NCBI GenBank assembly: GCA_012103255.1
Contig: WLXD01000001.1
Span: forward strand, 372,001-436,000
DNA length: 64,000 nt
DNA from: Acidobacteriota bacterium
Lineage (GTDB): Bacteria > Acidobacteriota > UBA890 > WLXD01
Direction of reading: 5' to 3'
Shown here: in pieces, positions 57,723 to 64,000 of the stretch
Position numbering within the stretch: position 1 is the stretch's first letter
Layout: each line of letters begins with the position of its first letter
The notes under the pieces: model-generated
What the model was told of the DNA's origin: nothing
Database searches by the model: none
What the model saw: only the letters and a program-made list of their open reading frames with translations
Position numbers and translations under genes: made by a program

Positions 57723-59477
57723 TCAGTTGCCTCGCTGGGCTTTCGCGGCCTTCTTGGCGGCCTTCTTGGCGGCCTTCTCGGCCTCGATCTGCCGGTCCAT
57801 TGACCGGTTGACGTACAGCTGTTGGCCGATTCCGAGCAGGTTGTTCGACAACCAGTAGAGGACCAGGCCGCTGGGCACGTACAGGAACATGACGGTGAAG
57901 AAGATCGGCATAAAGCGCATCATGCGCATCATGCTGGCCTGCTGTGGGTCGGCCGCCGTCTGAGGAGTGAGCCGCTGCTGGAAGAACATGGAAGCGCCCA
58001 TGAGCAGCGGCAAGACAAGGTAGGGGTCGTGGCTCGACAGGTCGGTCACCCAGAGGAAGAACGGAGCCTGGCGGAGCTCGATTGCGACTGAGAGCAGCGC
58101 GTAGAACGAGAAGAGGATGGGAATCTGCGCCAGCATCGGCAAACAACCGCCCAGCGGCGAGACGCCTTCGCGCTTGTACAGCGCCATGACCTCTTCGTTC
58201 ATCTGTTGGCGCTTCTCGAGATCCTTCGCGCCCTTGTATTTCCCCCGGATCGCAGCCATCTGCGGCTGGAGTTTCTGGGTCTTGCGCATCGAGGTCATCG
58301 CCTTCTGGTTCAGGGGCCAGAAAACGAGGCGGAGTAGCGCCGTGAGCAGGATGATGGCGAGACCGTAGTTCGCCGTGAACGAGTGGATCGTGTTCAGCAC
58401 GAACAGGAGCGGGCGAGAGATGAACCCCCAAATACCGAAATCAATCGCCTGCTCGAGCTCGTGGCCCTGTTGGGTTAGGTAGTCGTACTTCTTCGGCCCG
58501 AAGTAAACCGGCGCCGACAGCCCGAATGACGCGACGCTTGCCGCGATCGCCGGGACCTGGTGCGCTACGGGCGACTGGTCTTCAGCATCAACCGCAGCAG
58601 GCTGCTCAACGTCCACTACGGTGAGCAGGGCGCGTGGTGGCACGGGAGCCTCATCGAGCAGGAATGCGGCCAGGAAGTAGTGGCTCTCCTGTCCAACCCA
58701 TAGGGGCCCGTCGATCGCCACGGGCGTCGCCAGGTCACCTGCCGACCACGTCTCGAGCCCGGCTGGACTGTAGATCAGAGCGCTCTCGGCCAGGTAAGCA
58801 TTGCGGAGACCGGCGGGAACTTGATCCAGACCCGCGCCCAGGCCGAGAAACAGCTCTCCGAATCCGGTGCCGCTGGCGCTCACGTGGATTTGGTTGCCTG
58901 CGCCAGGGAAACGAATGGTCTTCGTCGCGGTTCGGCCGGCCCCGTCGGCCCACGAGTAGGTCACCAACACGGACTCATCGCCCGCAATGGTGCGTTCGTC
59001 GCCGAAGCCGCCGCCGTCCACGGACACCTCGAACAGCTCGTTGTTCAGCGCAGTGGCAGCACTGGCGATGCCGAACCACTCGAGTGGCAAGCGATTGGCC
59101 GTGGTCGCCGATGGGCTGACCAGGTCGAGCTCTGCCCCGGCGTCGTCACGGTACGCCGGCAGCACCATGCTCGTAATTCGACCGCCGCGGTTTGTAAGCG
59201 ACGCCCTGTAATTCTCAGCAATGATGGTGACTTGCGACTCGATCGCCGTGGTCGTCGCCGTCTGCGCCTCAGCGCCCGGCGGCGTCAAACCGCTGTCGTC
59301 CGCTAGCGCTGGAATCGCTTCAGGGGGCCCTTCGGGGGCAACCTGTACCGGCGGCTCGAGTGACGGACGGTCAACTGGTGCCGGCACGAAGAAGAACTGG
59401 TAGGACGCCAGCACGGCCATCGAGAGAATGACCGCGAGAAGCGCTCGCAACTCCATCCGGGGTTCGTCGTTATGCAT
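57723..59477 (-). CDS. yidC: Membrane protein insertase YidC
   Basis: The 584-residue protein has one N-terminal helix, a large periplasmic P1 domain (about 60-350) and the conserved insertase core with [40 protein letters not shown] and [18 protein letters not shown]. The C-terminus is basic ([17 protein letters not shown]), as in forms that bind ribosomes. YidC inserts membrane proteins alone or with Sec. ATG 59477 overlaps yidD by 8 bases; a second ATG at 59456 is possible. Confidence 0.97.
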   Translation of the reverse strand: MHNDEPRMELRALLAVILSMAVLASYQFFFVPAPVDRPSLEPPVQVAPEGPPEAIPALADDSGLTPPGAEAQTATTTAIESQVTIIAENYRASLTNRGGRITSMVLPAYRDDAGAELDLVSPSATTANRLPLEWFGIASAATALNNELFEVSVDGGGFGDERTIAGDESVLVTYSWADGAGRTATKTIRFPGAGNQIHVSASGTGFGELFLGLGAGLDQVPAGLRNAYLAESALIYSPAGLETWSAGDLATPVAIDGPLWVGQESHYFLAAFLLDEAPVPPRALLTVVDVEQPAAVDAEDQSPVAHQVPAIAASVASFGLSAPVYFGPKKYDYLTQQGHELEQAIDFGIWGFISRPLLFVLNTIHSFTANYGLAIILLTALLRLVFWPLNQKAMTSMRKTQKLQPQMAAIRGKYKGAKDLEKRQQMNEEVMALYKREGVSPLGGCLPMLAQIPILFSFYALLSVAIELRQAPFFLWVTDLSSHDPYLVLPLLMGASMFFQQRLTPQTAADPQQASMMRMMRFMPIFFTVMFLYVPSGLVLYWLSNNLLGIGQQLYVNRSMDRQIEAEKAAKKAAKKAAKAQRGN

Positions 59478-59694
59478 GCGGCGGTGGTACCGGGTCGTAG
59501 CCGCCCGACCTCAGAGGGTGACATCGCAGAACCCTACGTAGGGCAAGCCAAGAGCCTCGCGCCGCGCCGTAGGTTGCGATTGCTTCCCTCGCATAGGAAG
59601 AGCAGGTGGGTTGATAGCGACAGTGCGCCCCGAGATAGGGCGAAATGCAGACTTGGTAGAACCGAATTGTCGTGTCGAGAAGCCGGGCCATCAT
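59470..59694 (-). CDS. yidD: Membrane protein insertion efficiency factor YidD
   Basis: The 74-residue protein has the full YidD pattern: [29 protein letters not shown] and [12 protein letters not shown]. It aids YidC-dependent insertion. ATG 59694 overlaps the rnpA stop as ATGA. Confidence 0.96.
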   Translation of the reverse strand: MMARLLDTTIRFYQVCISPYLGAHCRYQPTCSSYAREAIATYGAARGSWLALRRVLRCHPLRSGGYDPVPPPHA

Positions 59695-60035
59695 CGGGAG
59701 GCTTCGCTGGCGAGTTGGACCAACTCGGGCGCGAGTTCCCGTGGCTTGGCTCTGAAAATCGTGTGTCGGGCTACAACCACGTAGTCGAACCCCTGGGGCA
59801 GCTCGGGTTGAATGCCTCGGAACGCCTCGCGCACGAGACGCTTGGCCCTGTTGCGCCGCGCCGCCTTGCCGAGCTTCTTCGTGGCCGTGATGCCCAGGCG
59901 CGCCGGTGCGCCCGGCCGGGCCCGTGCGAAAAGGACACAGTGGCGCCCAACGCGTTTGTTTCCAGAGGCATACGCCTCAAGGAAATCAGCACGTCTGCGA
60001 ACCCTGCGGCGCGCAGGATAGCCCTCCGGCTTCAA
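59691..60035 (-). CDS. rnpA: Ribonuclease P protein component RnpA
   Basis: The 114-residue protein has [30 protein letters not shown] and LVREAF, the RNA-binding RNR motif of the RNase P protein. The only plausible start in frame is TTG 60035, 20 bases after the rpmH stop; no ATG or GTG precedes the conserved part. The low-efficiency start may hold down its level relative to rpmH. Confidence 0.95.
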   Translation of the reverse strand: MKPEGYPARRRVRRRADFLEAYASGNKRVGRHCVLFARARPGAPARLGITATKKLGKAARRNRAKRLVREAFRGIQPELPQGFDYVVVARHTIFRAKPRELAPELVQLASEASR

Positions 60036-60055
60036 CGGCCGAGAACTACAGCTGA

Positions 60056-60193
60056 CTAGGCAGGCGCCAGGCGCTTACGGCCCTTGGCCCGACGACGGCG
60101 GATAATGGCGCGGCCGGCCCGCGAGCGCATGCGCGCCCTGAACCCGTGCACCTTCCTGCGACGACGCCGATTCGGCTGGAACGTTCGTTTCAT
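60056..60193 (-). CDS. rpmH: Ribosomal protein bL34
   Basis: Translating the minus strand from ATG 60193 gives a 45-residue basic protein starting [18 protein letters not shown] and ending GRKRLAPA, a standard L34. It is a part of the 50S subunit and the first gene of the rpmH-rnpA-yidD-yidC-jag group. It faces away from dnaA across the origin region. Confidence 0.97.
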   Translation of the reverse strand: MKRTFQPNRRRRRKVHGFRARMRSRAGRAIIRRRRAKGRKRLAPA

Positions 60194-60303
60194 TGAACTC
60201 TGGGGGGTTGGGCGCGCCGCCACCACGGGATGGTGTGGGACTTGCGCGCCTTGGGCTAGTGGGGGCGGCTTTCAGATTGCCCCCTTTGAGGTACGAACCG
60301 GGA

Positions 60304-60332
60304 AGGGTAAGCGGAGATCTCACGGCCGTCAA
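60304..60332 (-). promoter_or_regulatory. Candidate rpmH operon promoter
   Basis: On the minus strand, TTGACG (60327-60332, five of six to the -35 consensus) stands 17 bases from TACCCT (60304-60309), a weak -10 with conserved T-A and final T. It lies about 110 bases before rpmH. Confidence 0.35.
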
Positions 60333-60416
60333 ACGGTTTTGCGCTCAAGTGACAAAGATTCTAGCTGCCGAGTGTCGTCGCTGGTCCACTTCTTATCGTC
60401 GCGGTGTCTGGTGGGT

Positions 60417-60425
60417 TTTTCCACA
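60417..60425 (+). promoter_or_regulatory. DnaA box-like TTTTCCACA
   Basis: It has one mismatch to TTATCCACA and lies in the T-rich part of the origin region, about 180 bases from the perfect box. Confidence 0.5.
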
Positions 60426-60471
60426 GCCTTTTGGTCTTATTTACGCCATTTATTTGTTTGGTTTTTGGGCG

Positions 60472-60501
60472 TTGGACGGTCTTCCTGGCCTGTGCTATAT
60501 T
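60472..60501 (+). promoter_or_regulatory. Candidate dnaA promoter with extended -10
   Basis: TGCTATATT at 60493-60501 is an extended -10 (hexamer TATATT at 60496-60501, five of six). TTGGAC at 60472-60477 may be a weak -35 with an 18-base spacer. The AT-rich stretch and the perfect DnaA box lie between it and the dnaA start, which would allow DnaA to affect its own transcription. Confidence 0.45.
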
Positions 60502-60603
60502 CCGCCCCCTTCGCAGCGCGGGTCGCCGCCTCCCTTTCCACGCGCCGCTGCAATCTGTTGCGTAAACGCCCTCGAAAGCTACGGATTATTGATTTTTAAT
60601 AGG

Positions 60604-60612
60604 TGTGGATAA
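60604..60612 (-). promoter_or_regulatory. Perfect DnaA box (TTATCCACA on minus strand)
   Basis: The plus strand reads TGTGGATAA, directly after the AT-rich run at 60585-60601. It is the only perfect box I found in the region. Confidence 0.8.
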
Positions 60613-60688
60613 GTCTGTGAAAATCTGGTCTGGGGTCCGCTTTTAGGCGCGCCCACACCGGAACAGCGGGCCGTGAGTGTCTGTGGTT

Positions 60689-62011
60689 ATGGATACGTGG
60701 GATCAACTGCTCGAGCATCTTGAACGGACGCTCGATCCACAGACCTTCGACACCTGGTTCCGGCCGACTTCCATGTTGGGCACCCAGAGCGGGGTTCTGT
60801 TGATCTCCGTCCCGAATGAGGTGTTCCGGGACTGGTTGACCCAGAAGTACGCCGGCCTGGTTCGCGAGGCTCTGGAGCTGTTCCCCGACAGCCCGGCCGA
60901 CGTGCGCTTCATCGTCGAAGACCAGCACACCGAAATGGCTCCGGCGGTACCTGTCGCCGCAGCCCCGGTTCCAGAATCGGGGCCCTCGGGTGCGACGCTT
61001 AACCCGAAGTACACCTTCGGTTCCTTCGTTGTCGGCGCTTCGAACCAGTTTGCACACGCCGCGGCGCGCGCCGTCGCGGAGGGTCCCAGCCGCTCCTACA
61101 ACCCTCTATTTCTGTACGGCGGCGTTGGACTCGGTAAGACCCACCTCATGCTCGCGATCGGGCACCACATCAGGAACTCGTTGCCAGACCTGCGCATCGT
61201 CTACCTGTCGTCCGAACGATTCATGAACGAGTTGATCAACTCGATTCGCTATGACCGCACGCATGAGTTTCGTGAGCGCTATCGAAACATCGATGTCCTT
61301 CTGATGGACGACATCCAGTTTCTGGCAGGTAAGGAGCGCACGCAGGAGGAATTCTTCCACACGTTCAACGCCCTGCACGAGGAGCAGAAGCAAATTGTCG
61401 TGACGAGCGATGCTCCGCCCAAGGAGATTCCCACCCTCGAGGAACGTCTCCAGTCACGGTTCGAATGGGGCCTGCTCGCAGACATCCAGCCGCCGGACCT
61501 CGAAACCAAGGTCGCCATTCTCAAGAAGAAGGCCGCCGCTGAGGCTCCTTCGAAGCACCTGCCTGACGACGTTCTGCTCTACATCGCGACGGCAAGCAAG
61601 AGCAACATTCGCGAACTCGAGGGTGCTCTGATTCGTCTGCTGGCATACGCGTCGTTGACTGGCGACGAGATCTCTCTAGAGCTCACGAAGACCGTCCTGC
61701 GCGATACGTTGCGGACTGGCGAGACCGCGATCACGATCGACACAATTCAGGACCGTGTCGCAGAGTTCTATGGTCTGCGACCCGGTGAGCTCAATTCCCG
61801 AAGCAATGCTCGCCGGATCACGCGGCCGCGGCAGGTCGCCATGTTCTTGTGCAAGGAACTCACCCCGCACTCACTCCCTGAAATTGGGCGTGCTTTCGGT
61901 GGAAAACACCACAGCACGGTCATCCACTCTGTGCGCAAGGTGAAAGAACAAATGGGCGATGACAACGATCTTCAACGTGGAGTGACGAATCTCCTTGAAT
62001 CCTTCCGATAG
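60689..62011 (+). CDS. dnaA: Chromosomal replication initiator DnaA
   Basis: ATG 60689 gives 440 residues; in-frame GTG codons at 60677 and 60683 are possible starts. Domain I (about 1-80) is followed by a short proline-rich linker, then the AAA+ domain with GGVGLGKTH at 144-152 and LLMDDIQFLAGKERTQEEF, and domain IV with RPRQVAMFLCKELTPHSLPE and FGGKHHSTVIHS, the DnaA-box recognition motif. DnaA opens the origin. It lies to the right of the origin region, with dnaN 214 bases on. Confidence 0.98.
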   Translation: MDTWDQLLEHLERTLDPQTFDTWFRPTSMLGTQSGVLLISVPNEVFRDWLTQKYAGLVREALELFPDSPADVRFIVEDQHTEMAPAVPVAAAPVPESGPSGATLNPKYTFGSFVVGASNQFAHAAARAVAEGPSRSYNPLFLYGGVGLGKTHLMLAIGHHIRNSLPDLRIVYLSSERFMNELINSIRYDRTHEFRERYRNIDVLLMDDIQFLAGKERTQEEFFHTFNALHEEQKQIVVTSDAPPKEIPTLEERLQSRFEWGLLADIQPPDLETKVAILKKKAAAEAPSKHLPDDVLLYIATASKSNIRELEGALIRLLAYASLTGDEISLELTKTVLRDTLRTGETAITIDTIQDRVAEFYGLRPGELNSRSNARRITRPRQVAMFLCKELTPHSLPEIGRAFGGKHHSTVIHSVRKVKEQMGDDNDLQRGVTNLLESFR

Positions 62012-62225
62012 CCTCAAACATGTGGGGTTACAGTAGGGCTGTTAGCGTTCAGTGAAACTGCCGTTCACTTCGATCACTACGCCGCTATCCACAGGACCGC
62101 AACACGCTATCCGAACAGCCTAAGTACTGGGTTTTGATGAACTTCCGGGGTTTTCCGCGATTTCAACAGCACCTACTACTAGTGAGGTACATAAAGAAAC
62201 CAAATGAAAGGCGGATAAGCAGCAG
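62012..62225. other. dnaA-dnaN intergenic region with a DnaA box-like site
   Basis: CTATCCACA at 62085-62093 has one mismatch to the DnaA box. An inverted repeat pairs AGTGAA (62051-62056) with TTCACT (62064-62069). The 10-mer GCCGTTCACT here (62060-62069) also occurs before gyrB. No promoter is obvious; the last 60 bases are AT-rich and hold the dnaN ribosome site region (AAAGGCGG). Confidence 0.45.
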
Positions 62226-63332
62226 ATGAAATTCAGCGTCCAGCGTGAACACCTAGAGAACGAGTTGCAGTTTCTTCAAGGAATCGCCGAGAAGAAAAAG
62301 ACGATTCCCATCCTGTCGAACATTTTGATGTCGGCTGACGTCGAGAATCTCTCCCTGGTTGCAACGGACCTGGAGGTCTCCCTCACAACACGCTGCCCTG
62401 CCTCCGTTGAAGATGCCGGCGGGATCACCGTCAGTTCAAAGAAACTCTCCGAGGTCGTGCGATCCCTCCCTTCGGGCGACATACATATGTCTTCGGACAA
62501 CGGAGAGTGGCTCGAAGTTCGGGCAGGAGACTCATACTTCCGTCTGGTGGCCTTGCCGGTTACGGATTTTCCGGAAGTGCCCAGCACACATTTCGAGGGT
62601 GCGGTCCAGCTTCCCCATGCCATCTTCAGGGAGATGATTCGCCGCACGCTCTTCGCCGTCACCAAGGAGGACGTTCGGTACTCCTTGAATGGAGCACTTC
62701 TCGAGATCGGCGACGGCGTCATCCGCATGGTCGCTACGGATGCTCACCGGCTGGCGTTGGTCGAGAAGACCGACGCCGAGGTGGGAACCCAGGCCCAGGT
62801 ACGAGCCATCATTCCGAAGAAGGCTCTCGCGGAGATCCGCGATCTTGGTGAGCCCGAGACGATGGCGTTCGCCCAGGATGACCATCACCTCTACTTCCAG
62901 ATCGAGCACCGAGTGCTGGCGACGCGCGTCATTGAAGGGCAGTTCCCTGCCTACGAAAAAGTGATCCCGGAAGGCAACCCCGCTTCGGTACGCTTCTCGG
63001 CTGAAGCGATGGCCGCTGCGCTCCGGAGGGTGAGTCTTCTGGCCTCCGAGCGATCACGCGCGGTCAAGTTCTCGTTCGCCACAGGGGGCGCGACGATAAC
63101 TTCGAGCAACCCGGAGATGGGGGAGGCCCGCGAGTCGCTCCCGCTCGCCTACGAGGGCGATGAGATCACCGTGAGTTTCAACGCTCAGTACATCCTCGAT
63201 TTCCTGTCCGTTTCGACTACGGACGAGGTAGACATAGACCTCAAGGACGACTCGAGCCAGGGCCTCATGAAGCCCGTTTCGGACGAGGATGACCTCAAGT
63301 ACAACTACGTCATCATGCCGATGCGGTTATAG
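62226..63332 (+). CDS. dnaN: DNA polymerase III beta subunit (sliding clamp)
   Basis: The 368-residue protein has the three-domain clamp pattern: MKFSVQREHLENELQFLQG, IPILSNILMSADVENLSLVA quoted in part, ATDAHRLALVEK at the end of domain II's first half, and a C-terminal YNYVIMPMRL, the usual end with the hydrophobic pocket M-P-M-R-L. It forms the ring that holds polymerases and other proteins on DNA. Confidence 0.98.
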   Translation: MKFSVQREHLENELQFLQGIAEKKKTIPILSNILMSADVENLSLVATDLEVSLTTRCPASVEDAGGITVSSKKLSEVVRSLPSGDIHMSSDNGEWLEVRAGDSYFRLVALPVTDFPEVPSTHFEGAVQLPHAIFREMIRRTLFAVTKEDVRYSLNGALLEIGDGVIRMVATDAHRLALVEKTDAEVGTQAQVRAIIPKKALAEIRDLGEPETMAFAQDDHHLYFQIEHRVLATRVIEGQFPAYEKVIPEGNPASVRFSAEAMAAALRRVSLLASERSRAVKFSFATGGATITSSNPEMGEARESLPLAYEGDEITVSFNAQYILDFLSVSTTDEVDIDLKDDSSQGLMKPVSDEDDLKYNYVIMPMRL

Positions 63333-63649
63333 TTTCGTAAGTACTTGTAAATAAAAGCCTTATGGCACATAGATAGCCGCCTAACGGGTGGTCTGAACAC
63401 GCCGTTCACTGTATAATCAGTTACGACCGATTCGGGGTGAACAGAGCGTCCGAATGCGTGTTTTCTCTCGCGCATTCTGTGGCTCCTTCAGAGTCCATCT
63501 AGCGGCGCCCTTCTGGAGTGATCGGTCGGGCAATACGGGTTCTGGTTCCGACACAGCCGCGCCGTCGGCTCGCGTCGGACTTGGCCTCCTATGTGGCCGC
63601 ATTTCCGCTGAAATCGGCCCACACTGACCGTCTGATTAAGTCGAGAAGT
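63333..63649. other. 317-base dnaN-gyrB intergenic region
   Basis: No gene is seen. It holds TATAAT at 63412-63417 and the 10-mer GCCGTTCACT at 63401-63410, shared with the dnaA-dnaN gap. GTTCAC (63404-63409) and GTGAAC (63437-63442) flank the TATAAT as an inverted repeat. TAAGTACT occurs at 63338-63345 and also at 62121-62128. The last 200 bases show nothing clear apart from the long leader itself. Confidence 0.45.
63412..63417 (+). promoter_or_regulatory. Candidate gyrB promoter -10 (TATAAT)
   Basis: A perfect -10 hexamer, with no good -35 at the usual distance. It lies 232 bases before gyrB and is flanked by GTTCAC and GTGAAC, so a bound regulator could control it. Confidence 0.45.
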
Positions 63650-64000
63650 ATGAGCTCGAATAAGAAAGCGCCCAAGGACTACGACGCCAGTTCCATCCAG
63701 GTCATCGAAGGCCTGGAGGCCGTACGCAAACGTCCTGCCATGTACATCGGCAGCACGAGCGGAGCTGGACTCCACCACCTGGTCTATGAGGTTGTCGACA
63801 ACAGCGTCGATGAGTCGCTGGCCGGACATTGCGACGACATCACAGTCGTCGTGCACGCCGACAACTCGATCTCGGTGTCGGACAACGGTCGCGGCATACC
63901 GGTGGACATGCACAAGAAGGAGAAGCGTCCGGCGGCCGAAGTCGTCATGACAACACTCCATGCAGGCGGCAAGTTCGACAAGGACAGCTACAAGGTCTCC
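63650..64000 (+). CDS. gyrB: DNA gyrase subunit B, 5' part only
   Basis: The frame from ATG 63650 runs off the right edge after 117 codons. It has [40 protein letters not shown] with the ATP-site Glu-Asn region ([10 protein letters not shown]), and [14 protein letters not shown], all from the GHKL ATPase domain of GyrB. The C-terminal parts that separate GyrB from ParE are not visible, but the place after dnaN makes gyrB likely. Confidence 0.95.
   Translation, partial: MSSNKKAPKDYDASSIQVIEGLEAVRKRPAMYIGSTSGAGLHHLVYEVVDNSVDESLAGHCDDITVVVHADNSISVSDNGRGIPVDMHKKEKRPAAEVVMTTLHAGGKFDKDSYKVS

Larger units (their letters stand above)
60194..60688. other. Probable replication origin region (oriC) between rpmH and dnaA
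   Basis: This 495-base region holds no gene. It has a perfect DnaA box TGTGGATAA at 60604-60612 and a near-perfect TTTTCCACA at 60417-60425. An AT-rich stretch, 60585-60601, stands directly beside the perfect box. Reading the other strand, the box is followed by CC and then TAT-TAA, with CTA-TTA in one register, loosely like DnaA-trio elements. A weaker box (TGTGGTTAT, 60682-60690) overlaps the dnaA start and another (CGATCCACA, 60733-60741) lies in dnaA. Position and parS nearby support an origin; box number is low. Confidence 0.7.

Noticed and set aside
57721-58431. Upstream extension of the jag frame
   Set aside because: The frame stays open into yidC, but conserved Jag residues begin at ATG 57720 and the extension is an out-of-frame reading of yidC.
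62012-62225. Main replication origin between dnaA and dnaN
   Set aside because: Only one imperfect DnaA box is found; the rpmH-dnaA gap has the perfect box and the AT-rich run, so it is the better candidate.

Overview
The window is 64 kb of GC-rich, densely coded bacterial chromosome around the replication origin. The right end has the classic gene order rpmH-rnpA-yidD-yidC-jag-rsmG-parA-parB to the left of an origin-like region and dnaA-dnaN-gyrB to its right. An 823-residue MacB/FtsX-type permease with no ATPase beside it resembles the duplicated orphan permeases that are abundant in Acidobacteriota. Together with the high GC, the F1Fo operon without atpB/atpE and the LPS-type export genes, this suggests an uncultured Gram-negative acidobacterium. 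That placement is inference; no rRNA gene is present to settle it.

Layout. 1-2132: UPF0173 hydrolase (cut by the edge), ygfZ and a lipoprotein resembling the C-terminal domain of CcmI. 2207-19608: a polysaccharide biosynthesis locus with seven family-4-type glycosyltransferases, one diverged glycosyltransferase-like protein, two family-2 glycosyltransferases, two multi-spanning membrane proteins, a coiled-coil methyltransferase and UDP-glucose dehydrogenase. Most of its genes overlap by ATGA or GTGA, and uvrA (19605-22442) overlaps its upstream end. 22609-23927: rsmI and a small lipoprotein, the only plus-strand genes left of the origin. 23943-30988: a beta-propeller lipoprotein, a Cys-rich PCYCGC-like lipoprotein with a haem c motif, a SurA-like chaperone and mfd. 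31072-37197: a tandem DoxX-like membrane protein fused to a histidine-phosphatase-like domain, a LytTR regulator with its LytS-type kinase, and the orphan permease. 37339-40010: hldE2-like, wzt and wzm (polysaccharide ABC export). 40099-47505: a LivK-like binding protein and the ATP synthase genes C-D-G-A-H-F-F'. 47809-53691: a six-gene Mrp cation/proton antiporter with MrpA and MrpB fused. 53792-60193: bactofilin, parB, parA, three parS-like sites, rsmG, jag, yidC, yidD, rnpA and rpmH. 60194-64000: origin region, dnaA, dnaN and the start of gyrB.

How the parts fit together. The glycosyltransferase locus and the Wzm/Wzt exporter look like two parts of one envelope polysaccharide pathway. The methyltransferase with a long coiled coil and the C-terminal domain of Wzt suggest chain-end capping and recognition of the WbdD/Wzt type. 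ATP synthase and Mrp sit side by side and share the proton-motive force. Almost all genes left of the origin are on the minus strand and those to the right on the plus strand, so transcription follows the replication forks.

Less ordinary items: a two-copy direct repeat with 21-base periodicity upstream of the LytTR system and a weaker pair upstream of the orphan permease; the DoxX-phosphatase fusion; the Cys-rich/haem lipoprotein; a 151-bp element with 34-bp inverted ends; a triple 9-mer against the uvrA start codon; and a His/Asp/Glu-rich periplasmic extension on ATP synthase subunit b. I saw no CRISPR array, rRNA, tRNA or transposase gene.
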